A stretch of 64,000 nucleotides of DNA from DSPP01 sp964607165 (lineage in GTDB: Bacteria > Zixibacteria > MSB-5A5 > DSPP01): NCBI GenBank assembly GCA_964607165.1, contig CAZSIT010000011.1:1-64000 (forward strand), written 5' to 3'. The position numbers were made by a program, and so were the translations under genes. Below the pieces are notes generated by a model, which saw only the letters and a program-made list of their open reading frames with translations, searched no databases and was not told the origin of the DNA. Below, in pieces: positions 39,166-47,706 of this stretch. Numbering within the stretch: the first letter of the stretch is position 1; every line of letters begins with the position of its first letter.

Positions 39166-41334
39166 ATGAAGCGCTTTAAATTACTTCTGGGTGTGGGGAT
39201 TGCGTTTGTCCTTGCATCGTTGACGTGGGCTGCCGTTCCGCAGTTAATCAATTTTCAGGGGATTCTGAAAAATGGCAGCGGGCAGCCGGTGGCGAACGGC
39301 ACCAACACCGTTGTTTTTTCCATCTACACCGACTCCACCAGCGGCATTAAACTCTGGGCCGACACCCAGAGCGTGAGCACCGACGCCAACGGGCTTTTCA
39401 ATGTTATTCTGGGGGCCAAAAACCCCGTGCCGGATTCGGTGTTCAACAATCCCAATCGTTATCTTGGAATCAAAGTCGCTTCTGATGCCGAAATGACTCC
39501 AAGACAGCGGTTGGTTTCTCTAAGTTATGCGTACCGGGTAAGTTCAGTTGATGGAGCATTGGGGGGAAATATTCTTACCAAAGTTTCCATCGGCCCGGGG
39601 CATACAAATACGGGAACGAACGCTTTTGTGGCGGGGGAAAACAACAACGCTCTTGGAAACTATTCCGTAGTCAGTGGTGGGGGCGGCCCTTCTGCTTCCG
39701 ACTCCAACTCGGCGCTTGGGGGTAACTCCGTTGTCAGCGGGGGCATAAGCAACACCGCCAGCGGTTTTGGCGCCACGGTCGGTGGCGGGTACGCCAACAC
39801 CGCCAGCAATACTGCTGCCACCATCGGCGGAGGGGGAAGCAACACGGCCAGCGGCCCGGGCGCGACCGTCGGCGGCGGCAGTAGTAATGATGCCATTGGC
39901 CAGGACGCAACCGTCGGCGGCGGCGCCGGCAACACGGCCAGCAATTTTGAAGCGACAGTCGGCGGCGGCGCGGGCAACACCGCAAGCGCGGAGAAAGCCA
40001 CCGTCAGCGGCGGTGCGGTCAATTCGGCCAGCAACTCTTTCGCTACGGTCGGTGGCGGCGGCAATAACAGCGCCCGAGGGCAATTTTCCGTCGTGGGGGG
40101 CGGAGGTGGTGTGTTCCCTTCCGATTCCAACTCGGCGCTTGGGGACTACTCTACGGTCGGCGGCGGCCATAAAAACGTTGCCAGCGGCATTAATGCAACG
40201 GTTAGTGGGGGTGTCAATAACACCGCCGATGCTTACAGTACGGTGAGCGGAGGAAACAGCAACACCGCAACTGCGACAACATCCACCGTAGGTGGGGGTT
40301 CAAACAACACCGCCAATGGCACCTCTTCCACCGTTGCCGGTGGGGAGAATAATAAAGCCCTTGCTGCCTTTGCTTCAACGGTTGGGGGCGGGCTAAACGA
40401 TACGGCCAGCGGTCTTTACTCCACGGTTCCGGGTGGTCGAGCCAACAGGGCCTTGGGCGATTATTCTTTTGCCGCCGGGCGGCGGGCCAAAGCCGCCCAC
40501 GCCGGTTCTTTTGTCTGGGGTGACAGCACGGATGCGAACTTTGCTTCTACGGCTGCCAACCAGTTCTTAATCCGGGCTTTGGGTGGAGTTGGAATCGGTT
40601 TGAACAATCCGGCGGAAAAATTAGATGTGAACGGCAGTATTGCCATCCGCAACAGCAACGCGCTGAAAATTTACAGTGACGGTATAGGCATGATTTTCAC
40701 GAACGCGCTCGGTGCTTTTGGAACCTTGGATTTGCAGAAAACGGGGGACCTAAATCCGTCCGTTCGGTTGGGGCATTCGAATTTTCCGGCGCGGGCATTT
40801 ACGATACTGACTGGAAACGGTACGGGAGCACTAACGGAGCGAATTACGGTTTTACCGACCGGAGAGGTCGGGATTGGGATGGGAACCGCAAGTCCGGTAA
40901 ATAAATTGGATGTAGAAGGAGGGGCTGTGGTTGGAGCGGGTTATTCTGGAAGCAATGCGGCTCCGTCCAACGGACTCCTGGTTCAGGGAAACGTAGGTAT
41001 TGGGACGACCAGCCCGAACAGTCCGCTTCACGTGCAAGGTCCAATTGCTACAGCCATCACCACCGTAGCAGCAAATACCACCTTAGACGCGACCCATAGC
41101 GTTGTTTTGGTAGATGCTATTGGAGCGGCGAGGACAATAACACTTCCTTCTCCAGCCGGCCTTGTAGGCAGGCAATACACTATCAAGAAAACGGATGGGA
41201 CCGCAAACACGGTCACGGTAAGTCCCAGTAGCGGAACGATAGACGGCGCGGGGAGTTATGTTCTCCCATCAATTAATAAATATGTAGTAGTTGTTTCTAA
41301 CGGTGCTCATTGGTGGATCGTGGCAAATAATTAA
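39166..41334 (+). CDS. Secreted repeat protein with YadA-head-like 15-residue repeats and tail-fibre-like end
   Basis: A 722-residue protein from the ATG at 39166, preceded by AAGGAGGT at 5 bp; the longer open frame lacks such a signal. A signal peptide (residues 1-22, ending TWAAVPQ) is followed by a beta domain (about 25-125, QGILKNGSGQPVANGTNTVV). Residues about 150-440 are tandem 15-residue repeats of the form ATVGGGxxNTASxxx, as in trimeric-autotransporter heads. The C-terminal third has phage-tail-fibre-like phrases (EKLDVNGSIAIRNSNALKIY, LLVQGNVGIGTTSPNSPLHVQG) and ends in a beta-rich TVSPSSGTIDGAGSY region. There is no YadA membrane anchor, so it is probably released or attached another way. 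It may be an adhesin or surface fibre. A terminator follows 16 bp after the stop. Confidence 0.75.
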   Translation: MKRFKLLLGVGIAFVLASLTWAAVPQLINFQGILKNGSGQPVANGTNTVVFSIYTDSTSGIKLWADTQSVSTDANGLFNVILGAKNPVPDSVFNNPNRYLGIKVASDAEMTPRQRLVSLSYAYRVSSVDGALGGNILTKVSIGPGHTNTGTNAFVAGENNNALGNYSVVSGGGGPSASDSNSALGGNSVVSGGISNTASGFGATVGGGYANTASNTAATIGGGGSNTASGPGATVGGGSSNDAIGQDATVGGGAGNTASNFEATVGGGAGNTASAEKATVSGGAVNSASNSFATVGGGGNNSARGQFSVVGGGGGVFPSDSNSALGDYSTVGGGHKNVASGINATVSGGVNNTADAYSTVSGGNSNTATATTSTVGGGSNNTANGTSSTVAGGENNKALAAFASTVGGGLNDTASGLYSTVPGGRANRALGDYSFAAGRRAKAAHAGSFVWGDSTDANFASTAANQFLIRALGGVGIGLNNPAEKLDVNGSIAIRNSNALKIYSDGIGMIFTNALGAFGTLDLQKTGDLNPSVRLGHSNFPARAFTILTGNGTGALTERITVLPTGEVGIGMGTASPVNKLDVEGGAVVGAGYSGSNAAPSNGLLVQGNVGIGTTSPNSPLHVQGPIATAITTVAANTTLDATHSVVLVDAIGAARTITLPSPAGLVGRQYTIKKTDGTANTVTVSPSSGTIDGAGSYVLPSINKYVVVVSNGAHWWIVANN
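39610..40482 (+). repeat. Degenerate 45-bp tandem repeats inside the secreted fibre gene
   Basis: Units encode ATVGGGxxNTASxxx with a 45-bp period. A longer unit containing SDSNSALG and a GGGG stretch appears twice (about 39665-39740 and 40085-40150), which shows higher-order duplication. Confidence 0.85.
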
Positions 41335-41347
41335 ACAGAGCAAATAC

Positions 41348-41384
41348 AACAAAGAGGCGGCTCTTTCGAGCCGCCTCTTTGTTG
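41348..41384 (+). terminator. Rho-independent terminator after the secreted fibre gene
   Basis: AAAGAGGCGGCTC (41351-41363) pairs with GAGCCGCCTCTTT (41368-41380) around a TTTC loop and is followed by GTT. The symmetrical A/T flanks could make it work on both strands. Confidence 0.8.
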
Positions 41385-41499
41385 ACCTCTCCCTCAATCC
41401 CTCTCCGAAACGGAGAGGGAGGAAAAAATACGCCATTTCTTGTTGCGTCAGGAGTTACTCCTGACGCAGGTGTCGGGAGTAACTCCCGACACAACTTAG
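41385..41499. repeat. Three small hairpins between convergent genes
   Basis: CCCTCTCCGAAACGGAGAGGG, then TGCGTCAGGAG/CTCCTGACGCA (41454-41477) and TGTCGGGAG/CTCCCGACA (41479-41500). They lie directly after the thi4 stop on the minus strand, with no U-tract. Confidence 0.75.
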
Positions 41500-42354
41500 T
41501 TATGCCGTGACCAGCTTGGCTTTGCTAGTCTTTTTGCCGTTCACCTTTCCATTGCCGTTCGCAGCGTGCTTCTTGCTCCCCAATTTCTGCAGGGCAATTT
41601 CCGCCGCCCGCTCGCCGGATAAAAGCATCGCGCCGAAGGTCGGGCCCATCCGCGGAATCTGAAAGACGGTGCAAACCGCCACGCCGGAGACAATCAGGCC
41701 GGGGTGTACTTCGACGGTGTTTTCCACCACCAAATCTTCCGATTTTTCGACCCACATACCGGAATAGGTTTTGTTCGAAATGATTCCACGCTTGGCCAAG
41801 GATTCGACTACCACGGCGTCGTGGCCGGAAGCATCGATGACCAGCTCGGACTCCAAAGCGACCGGGTCCACACAGGTGATGGCGCGCGGCAGGGCCGAAA
41901 CCGGCGTCCAGTTGATGACCGCGCCAGCCACCCGGTTGTTCTCGCGCAAGACCACGTCGTCAAACTTGGTCAAGTTGATGACTTTGACGCCGGCATCGCA
42001 GGCGGCCGCAATCAGCTTGGAGCAGGCGTGCGGGCCAGAGGCGATGTAGAGCCCCTCGGATGCTTCTTCGTACGGGCAGCCGATTTCGTCTAAAATCTTC
42101 TGGGCCGGACGGCGCACGGTGACGCCGTTCATAAAGTAGCCGCCAATCCAGAAGCCACCTCCTAAATAGTTGTTGGCCTCGACGATTAAAACCTTCTTAC
42201 CGGCCTGGGCTAAACGCCGACCAGCGACCAAGCCGGAAGGCCCGGCGCCGATGATTATGACGTCGGAATAGATGTGGTTGGTAAATTCCTTGTACCATTT
42301 GTCCACGATGGCCTGCGTTACCTGGCCTTCGGAGACGGGGGCAAAACGGTTCAT
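41500..42354 (-). CDS. thi4: Thiazole synthase Thi4, predicted sulfide-dependent (non-cysteine) type
   Basis: A 284-residue FAD-fold protein that builds the thiamine thiazole from NAD and glycine. It has DVIIIGAGPSGLVAGRRLA (31-49), GGGFWIGGYFMNGVTVRRPA (65-84) and SGHDA (176-180). Near the end is RMGPTFGAMLLSGERAAE (235-252). In yeast Thi4 the suicidal sulfur-donor Cys205 lies eight residues after the GHD aspartate equivalent (FGAFCAKR). Here the matching run is VESLAKR with Leu186, so the enzyme should use free sulfide and iron as archaeal ones do and turn over many times. The last 25 residues are Lys/Asn/Gly-rich. AAAGGAGGAG precedes the ATG. A TPP riboswitch lies about 240 bp upstream. 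Confidence 0.92.
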   Translation of the reverse strand: MNRFAPVSEGQVTQAIVDKWYKEFTNHIYSDVIIIGAGPSGLVAGRRLAQAGKKVLIVEANNYLGGGFWIGGYFMNGVTVRRPAQKILDEIGCPYEEASEGLYIASGPHACSKLIAAACDAGVKVINLTKFDDVVLRENNRVAGAVINWTPVSALPRAITCVDPVALESELVIDASGHDAVVVESLAKRGIISNKTYSGMWVEKSEDLVVENTVEVHPGLIVSGVAVCTVFQIPRMGPTFGAMLLSGERAAEIALQKLGSKKHAANGNGKVNGKKTSKAKLVTA

Positions 42355-42548
42355 ACTTTCTCCTCCTTTAAAGGGTTACGTTCCTTTCACTTTCATTTCG
42401 TTTCTGCTACGCCATTTCCCTGACTAAAGTCGGGGGCTATCGGTTTATCTGGCCGGCAACGCAGGTTAGATGAAACTTAACCTGCGCCACACCACCCGGA
42501 TCCTTCGTCCGCCTGTGGCGGACTCAGGATGACAGAGGGGTGGAAACA
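42355..42548. other. Leader between TPP riboswitch and thi4
   Basis: It holds the thi4 ribosome binding site next to 42355 and one TCCGCC/GGCGGA dispersed hairpin (about 42504-42530, the same as at 30187-30215). No gene was seen. Confidence 0.6.
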
Positions 42549-42592
42549 CAAACCGCACCGCCAATCTGGTTTCGCCCAACTTGGAGGTGCGG
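42549..42592 (-). terminator. Probable expression-platform terminator of the TPP riboswitch
   Basis: On the minus strand CCGCACC pairs with GGTGCGG (42586-42592 and 42553-42559), and CCAA with TTGG extends the stem. GGTTTGTGTTT follows. It begins a few bases after the aptamer, as expected for ligand-induced early termination. Confidence 0.6.
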
Positions 42593-42595
42593 CTT

Positions 42596-42670
42596 TCTTC
42601 CTACGCTGGCATTACCCAGATCAGGTTCAAAGGGTATTTCTCAGGCCCAATTTCTCCCAGGCCACCCCTA
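42596..42670 (-). ncRNA. TPP (THI-box) riboswitch
   Basis: On the minus strand the conserved segments appear in order: TAGGGGTGGCC, then GGCCTGAGAAATACCC, then TTTGAACCTGATCTGGGTAA, then TGCCAGCGTAGGAAG. These are the P2/P4 signature parts of the thiamine-pyrophosphate aptamer, including the CTGAGA pyrimidine-binding and ACCTGATC pyrophosphate-binding loops. It is oriented toward thi4 and should switch it off when TPP is plentiful. Confidence 0.95.
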
Positions 42671-42782
42671 TCATCTATATTTTACCCTTTTTTAAAGAAA
42701 AGGTCAAGAGCAAGTTGGCAGTCTATCTCCGACTCTTACCGCAAGAAGTGGAATAATTTGTACTCCATCACTTCAGGATGAA

Positions 42783-44009
42783 CTACCTCAAGCGCCGCGG
42801 CCTGGCTTTGGTGCTTCTTCCGAACGGCTGCGAATTTTTTGGCGCTTCTTTTTTAACCCGCGAAACGAAGGGGATTTCCCCGCCGTCAAAGTCGGGCAGC
42901 ATAACCCGCGGCAAGGCCACTCCCAGAGCCATTTCGATATCGGAAAGCTGCGACAGTTCTTGAAGTGAAACCAGGCTGAAAGCGTCCCCCTTGGCCAGCA
43001 TTCGGGCCGTCCGCCCTACCCGGTGGATATAATCCTCCGGCGTGCCCGGCAGGTCGAAGTTGATTACGTGCGAGATTTTTTCCACGTCCAATCCCCGCGC
43101 GGCAATATCAGTGGCTACCAGAAGTTGGAATTTCCCCCGGCGGAAGCTTTCCAAAGCCGCCACCCGCTGCCCTTGCGTCCGGTCGCCGTGCATAAGCCCC
43201 ACCCCGTAGCCTTCTTGAAGCAGCCGCCGCGCCAGCCGCTCCGCCCGGTGTTTGGTGCGCGTAAAAACCAGAACCGAAGGCATTTTCGCCTGCCCCAAAA
43301 GATGGAGCAGCAAATCCGTTTTCCGCTCCGGCCGCACCGGATAAACCGCGTGAGTAATGCCCACCGGCAAAATGGCCGGCTGCTCATGCATTGCCGCAAC
43401 CCGTACCGGGTTTACCAGAATCTGATTCGCCAGCCGCAGCACGGCCTCCGGGATGGTGGCGGAAAAAAGCATGTTTTGCCTTTGCTTTGGCAGGGCCCCG
43501 ACGATGCGGCGCACGTCCGGATAAAACCCCATATCCAGCATCCGGTCCGCCTCGTCCAGAACCAGAAAAGAAATCTGGCCGAAACGGGTCTTGTGTTGTT
43601 GATGATGGTCCAAAAGCCGCCCCGGCGTGGCAATGATGATGTCCGTGCCGTTCTTCAAGGCCTCTTCCTGCGGCACGTAGCCCACCCCGCCGTAAACCGG
43701 AAAGGAACGGATGCCGAGCGGATGTCCGAACTGCTTCCCCACGCGGTCGACTTGAAGCGCCAGCTCGCGCGTGGGAACCAGAATCAAAACCCGCGTTCCG
43801 CCGCTTTTTTTCTCCCCCAAAAGCTTGGTGATGATGGGCAGAAGAAAAGCGGCCGTCTTGCCGGAGCCGGTTTCGGCCGAGGCGATGACGTCCCGGCCGG
43901 ACATAACCGATGGAATCGCCTGGGCTTGGATTGGGGTCGGCTGAACGAAATTGTATTTTTTAAACAGCGGCGCGAATTTCGGCGAAAGCCCGAGGGAGTT
44001 AAAGGGCAT
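42783..44009 (-). CDS. DEAD-box RNA helicase, RhlE-like
   Basis: A 408-residue helicase counted from the ATG at 44009 (MPFNSLGLSPKF). Motifs are the Q motif PTPIQ (24-28), I AETGSGKT (45-52), Ia PTRELA, II DEAD (152-155), III SAT (183-185), V ATDIAARGLD and VI HRVGRTARM. The core is complete and the tail after about 395 is short and basic (STKARPRRLR). It unwinds structured RNA, probably in ribosome assembly or decay. The frame is open 147 bases further upstream, but that part is repeat DNA inside the preceding gene and has no DEAD-box character. The chosen start overlaps the end of the hydroxylase-family gene by 11 bp. Confidence 0.93.
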   Translation of the reverse strand: MPFNSLGLSPKFAPLFKKYNFVQPTPIQAQAIPSVMSGRDVIASAETGSGKTAAFLLPIITKLLGEKKSGGTRVLILVPTRELALQVDRVGKQFGHPLGIRSFPVYGGVGYVPQEEALKNGTDIIIATPGRLLDHHQQHKTRFGQISFLVLDEADRMLDMGFYPDVRRIVGALPKQRQNMLFSATIPEAVLRLANQILVNPVRVAAMHEQPAILPVGITHAVYPVRPERKTDLLLHLLGQAKMPSVLVFTRTKHRAERLARRLLQEGYGVGLMHGDRTQGQRVAALESFRRGKFQLLVATDIAARGLDVEKISHVINFDLPGTPEDYIHRVGRTARMLAKGDAFSLVSLQELSQLSDIEMALGVALPRVMLPDFDGGEIPFVSRVKKEAPKNSQPFGRSTKARPRRLR

Positions 44010-44760
44010 AATTTCTTCGGTCGGCAACCTCGGACGTTTCCTTTTCTCCCGAATAAGGCGCCGGTTGAGGCGCGCTTGTGGTGAGCGACCCGTCCTGACC
44101 TGTCCCGCTTGCGTTGAGCGCCGCGTAAACGAGCTCGGTCGAGGGAGCCCCGACACTGTCGGGGAGGGAAGTCGAACCGGCGGCGTTCCCTTCCCGCCTG
44201 GGCGCCCGCACCCGTTTGATTTGGGCTTCTTCCCGTTTTCCGATGCGGGTTCCGAGAATAAAATCGGCCACCGGCAATACTACATTAAAATTTTTGTACT
44301 GAAAACGGTGATGCAGGCGGTGATGCCGGTCAAGAAAACGAAAAACCGCCGTTTGCTCCACCCGGCGCCCTTTGGGAACGTGCATAAGCCAGTGCAGCGT
44401 TTCGTAAGCGGCGTAGTAGGCCGCCATGGCCGCCAGAGCGGGCCAAAAAACGGGAAAGCCGGCCGGTTTTTGGAGAAAATAAAACGCCGGCAGGTGCAGC
44501 CCTATTAAAAGCGGCGCATTCCACCAGCTGAAAGGAACTTTGTCTTTATGCTCTTCTTTTTGCAGATGATATCCTTCAAAAGCGTTGAAAATATGGTGGT
44601 GCGTCAAGGTATGCGTTCGGAAGGGGTAATCTAAAAAACCATACGGCCGGTGCAGCAAAAACCGATGCAGGGTCCACTCAAAAAACGACGCATAAACGGC
44701 AACGGCGGCGAAGACAAGCGCTCCTGCAATAATGTTGCTCAAACCGAACCTCCTGTTCAA
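43999..44760 (-). CDS. Fatty acid hydroxylase/sterol desaturase family membrane protein
   Basis: A 253-residue protein with membrane helices at about 8-28 and 82-118. The di-iron histidine clusters of the family are present: HRFLLH (32-37), HTLTHHH (50-56), HWLMH (123-127) and HHRLHH (146-151). Members hydroxylate or desaturate lipids; a lipid or carotenoid substrate is likely but not known. Residues about 195-228 are encoded by a copy of the GTTCGACTTCCCTC...CAACGCAAGCGGGACA dispersed repeat (44081-44178), so the C-terminus was probably altered by it. The gene is followed by the helicase with an 11-bp overlap. Confidence 0.82.
   Translation of the reverse strand: MNRRFGLSNIIAGALVFAAVAVYASFFEWTLHRFLLHRPYGFLDYPFRTHTLTHHHIFNAFEGYHLQKEEHKDKVPFSWWNAPLLIGLHLPAFYFLQKPAGFPVFWPALAAMAAYYAAYETLHWLMHVPKGRRVEQTAVFRFLDRHHRLHHRFQYKNFNVVLPVADFILGTRIGKREEAQIKRVRAPRREGNAAGSTSLPDSVGAPSTELVYAALNASGTGQDGSLTTSAPQPAPYSGEKETSEVADRRNYAL
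44081..44178. repeat. Dispersed repeat captured inside a coding region
   Basis: On the minus strand it reads GGTTCGACTTCCCTC, a CCCCGACAGTGTCGGGG hairpin, then GCTCAACGCAAGCGGGACA and GGTCGCTCACC. The intergenic module at 7590-7656 has the same order of pieces. It stays in frame within the hydroxylase-family gene. Confidence 0.8.
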
Positions 44761-44915
44761 TCCCGCCCTGGCACCAGCCGAAGCGGCGGGGCCGGTGGGA
44801 TTTTCTACGATTAGAAACCTTTCTTGAGGGGTCTTCCCCTCCTCTCATTAGTTAATATAACTCTTATTCAACAGTCCGGCAATCGTTTTGATTTTACCGA
44901 AAGCAGGTTTTTTAA

Positions 44916-44943
44916 TTGACCAATCGGATTTGGATTGTATATT
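44916..44943 (+). promoter_or_regulatory. Candidate sigma70 promoter of secDF
   Basis: TTGACC (44916-44921), a 16-bp spacer and TATATT (44938-44943) lie about 60 bp upstream of the secD ATG. The match is good but untested. Confidence 0.55.
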
Positions 44944-45001
44944 GGCGGTTTGCATTTTTGAAATGGATGCAGGATTTGGAAGGAAAAAGGAGTAAGTAAG
45001 A

Positions 45002-46612
45002 ATGCGCGGACGGTATATGTGGATGCTGGTGGTGACCGGCGTTTTCGTGATTGGAGCGCTCGTCTCGTTGTATCCCACGTTTAAAGTCTGGACGATGACG
45101 GCCCAGGAGAAGCTGGCCAAAATCGACGATCCGGACTATATCAATACCGAAAGAAAATCGATAAAGCTCGGGTTGGATTTGCGCGGCGGGATGCACGTCG
45201 TTTTGGAAGTGGACAAATCCAAGCTGACGCCGGACGAGGCCTCCGATGCGGTCGACCGGGCTTTGGAAATCATCCGCAACCGGGTGGATAAATTCGGGGT
45301 GGCGGAGCCTTTGATTCAAAAGCAGGGGAAAGAACGCATCGTGGTCGAGTTGCCGGGAGTGAGCGACCGGCAGCGGGCGACCAGCTTGATTGGGCAGACG
45401 GCGCAATTGGAGTTCAAGCTCTTGGAAAATCCGGACAATTTGAAAAACATTTTAAATCAAATCGACAAAACGCTGGGGCCGCAAAAAGACACCACCGCCA
45501 AAGAGAAACAAAAACCGGTGACCGATCTTTTTGGCAAAAGTACGGGGGACACTTCCCAAACGGATGAGCCGACCGAAAAGCCCTTTTCTTCTCTTTTGCA
45601 GGCGGCGGGTAACGGATATTTCTTTGTCCAGCCGGAAGATGTGCCCCGCGTCCGCCAGTTGTTGGAAAAACCGGAAGTGCAGGCGCAAATACCGCCGGAC
45701 GTGGAAATTTTGTGGTCTTCCAAAAACGAGACTTCGGAAGGACGCGCTTTGGCCGGGTTGTACCTGGCGAAAAAACAAGTCGAGCTTTCTGGAAAGTATT
45801 TGACCTTCGCGCGGGAAAACCGCGACCCGCAGACCGGTGCACCGGTCGTTGACTTTGAATTGAACCGGGAAGGGAGCGGAATTTTCCGGCGCCTGACGGG
45901 AGCCAACATTCAAAAGCCGTTGGCCATTGTCCTCGATCAAAGGGTGGTTTCCGCCCCCACCATTCAGGGCCAGATCTCCAACCGGGGGCAGATTACCCTC
46001 GGAGGGGGCGGCACGATGGAGGAAGCCCACGATTTGGCCATCATTCTGCGCGCCGGCGCCTTGCCTGCTCCGGTCAGAATTATCGAGTCGAGCTTGATTG
46101 GCCCGTCTTTGGGTGCGGATTCGGTTCAAAAAGGGAAAGTTTCCGCGCTCATAGGAATTGGATTGGTCATCCTCTTCATGTCGATTTATTATAGAATTTC
46201 CGGAGCGATTGCCAGCTTTGGAATGATTTTGAACTTCGTTTTCCTGGTGGCGATTCTGGCTTCGCTGGGGCTGACTTTGACTTTGCCCGGCATTGCCGGA
46301 ATCATATTGACGATGGGGATGTCGGTCGATTCAAACGTGTTGATATTTGAAAGAATCCGCGAAGAGCTGCGCTCCGGCAAAACCGTGCGCGCTTCCATCG
46401 AAGCCGGTTACAAACGGGCGTTGTGGACGGTTATCGATTCCCACGTCACCACCCTGATTACCGCCATCATTTTATTCATTTTCGGCACCGGGCCGGTAAA
46501 AGGATTTGCCGTATCGCTTTCCTGGGGAATCACCATCAGTTTGTTTACGGCGGTGGTTGTAACCCGCGCTATTTTTGAAATCCGCAAAGAATACAAAACT
46601 TTAAGCATTTGA
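45002..46612 (+). CDS. secD: Protein translocase subunit SecD
   Basis: A 536-residue RND-type subunit of the Sec machinery that uses the proton gradient to pull substrates across the membrane. It has TM1 at about 7-28, LGLDLRGGMH (56-65), the large periplasmic P1 domain (about 95-360; VELPGVSDRQRATSLIGQTAQLEF), and five membrane helices from about 375 (KGKVSALIGIGLVILFMSIYY) to 525. MSVDSNVLIFERIREEL is the SecD signature. An AAAGGAG sequence lies 9 bp upstream of the ATG. It is 30 bp from secF. Confidence 0.97.
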   Translation: MRGRYMWMLVVTGVFVIGALVSLYPTFKVWTMTAQEKLAKIDDPDYINTERKSIKLGLDLRGGMHVVLEVDKSKLTPDEASDAVDRALEIIRNRVDKFGVAEPLIQKQGKERIVVELPGVSDRQRATSLIGQTAQLEFKLLENPDNLKNILNQIDKTLGPQKDTTAKEKQKPVTDLFGKSTGDTSQTDEPTEKPFSSLLQAAGNGYFFVQPEDVPRVRQLLEKPEVQAQIPPDVEILWSSKNETSEGRALAGLYLAKKQVELSGKYLTFARENRDPQTGAPVVDFELNREGSGIFRRLTGANIQKPLAIVLDQRVVSAPTIQGQISNRGQITLGGGGTMEEAHDLAIILRAGALPAPVRIIESSLIGPSLGADSVQKGKVSALIGIGLVILFMSIYYRISGAIASFGMILNFVFLVAILASLGLTLTLPGIAGIILTMGMSVDSNVLIFERIREELRSGKTVRASIEAGYKRALWTVIDSHVTTLITAIILFIFGTGPVKGFAVSLSWGITISLFTAVVVTRAIFEIRKEYKTLSI

Positions 46613-46642
46613 TGGTTCACCTCTTTCACTATAAAGGAGCTT

Positions 46643-47566
46643 ATGTTTCAGATACTGCCTAAAACGAATATCAATTTCATCGGCCAGCGCAAATACGCTT
46701 TCTTAATTTCCGGCATACTTTCGGTAATCGGCATCGTGGCTTTCGTGTCCATAATGATTGGCAAGGCCAATATGGGACTTGATTTTTCCGGCGGGACGAT
46801 GATACAGGGAAATTTTGAAAAACACGTGACCGTGGCAGAGCTGCGCGGCGCACTGGCTACTTTGGGCCAGGGTGATGCGGAAATTCAGGAACTGGTCGGC
46901 CACATCAAACCCAATTCATTTATCATCCGGGTCAAAGCCACGCTGACCGAGTTGGGTAAAGTCGATACGCTGCTTTTGAATGCCATTGCCAAGGCCTTTC
47001 CAGACAACCCGTTTCTTCTCGATTCGAGCCACGAGGTCGGGCCGGCGGTGGGGAAATTGCTGCGCAAACAGGCGCAGCTGGCGGTACTTTACTCTCTTTT
47101 CGGGATTTTGATTTACATCTGGATACGGTTCGATTTCCGCTTCGCCGTCGCCGCCACCATCGCCACCTTCCACGACGTTCTGGCGGTTCTGGGAATTATG
47201 TTTGTAATGCAAAAGGAGATAACCCTTTTGGTCATCACCGCGCTTTTGACTCTGGCGGGGTATTCCTTGACCGATACGGTGGTAGTGTACGACCGAATTC
47301 GGGAAAATTTGAAGATGTTCAGGAAAAAAGGGGATTTTGAGGCCACCGTCAACGCCTCGGTCAACGAGGTTCTCTCCCGCACGGTGGTGGTTTCGTTGAC
47401 CGTTTTCATCACTGTTTTAGTGATTTACCTTTTCGGCGGCAACGTGGTGCGCGATTTTGCCCTGGCGATGATGATGGGGGTTGCGGTTGGTACCTATTCT
47501 TCAATATTCGTCGCCAGCCCCATTATAGTGGAATGGGAAAACCGGTCACCAAAACGGTTTAAATAA
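46643..47566 (+). CDS. secF: Protein translocase subunit SecF
   Basis: A 307-residue partner of SecD with six membrane helices. It shows GLDFSGGT (45-52), a periplasmic domain (about 55-125) with the SHEVGPAVGKLLRKQAQLAV stretch, and AGYSLTDTVVVYDRIRENL, the SecF signature. It ends SPIIVEWENRSPKRFK. This C-terminus is repeated as out-of-context coding scars at 47707-47760 and 50998-51045, with synonymous differences, which suggests that the 3' end of secF is a recurrent recombination or insertion site. Confidence 0.97.
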   Translation: MFQILPKTNINFIGQRKYAFLISGILSVIGIVAFVSIMIGKANMGLDFSGGTMIQGNFEKHVTVAELRGALATLGQGDAEIQELVGHIKPNSFIIRVKATLTELGKVDTLLLNAIAKAFPDNPFLLDSSHEVGPAVGKLLRKQAQLAVLYSLFGILIYIWIRFDFRFAVAATIATFHDVLAVLGIMFVMQKEITLLVITALLTLAGYSLTDTVVVYDRIRENLKMFRKKGDFEATVNASVNEVLSRTVVVSLTVFITVLVIYLFGGNVVRDFALAMMMGVAVGTYSSIFVASPIIVEWENRSPKRFK

Positions 47567-47706
47567 CTTTTTCCTCCGTAGTGCGGGATGGTTTCCGCTT
47601 GCCCTGAGCGTAGTCGAAGGGTATCCCGCATGTGCCGGTTACCATGGCCGGATGCCGAGCTCGGCTCGGGCAGGCAAAGACCAACCGGCACTACGATTTC
47701 AAACCG
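47567..47706. repeat. Hairpin modules between secF and its first tail copy
   Basis: GTGCGGGATGG...ATCCCGCAT and TGCCGGTT...AACCGGCA enclose the GCCCTGAGCGTAGTCGAAGGG and GAGCTCGGCTCGGGCAGGC dispersed pieces. No gene was seen. Confidence 0.7.

Noticed and set aside
39610..40482. Regular 45-bp repeats as a possible CRISPR array
   Set aside because: They are in-frame, degenerate, without unique spacers, and encode the ATVGGG head repeats.
43023..44084. 353-codon open frame on the plus strand
   Set aside because: It lies wholly opposite the DEAD-box helicase, whose motifs are unmistakable; the antisense product is His/Arg/Gln-rich and without family character.
44010..44156. Longer N-terminus for the DEAD-box helicase
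   Set aside because: The extension is translated repeat DNA shared with the hydroxylase-family gene in another frame.
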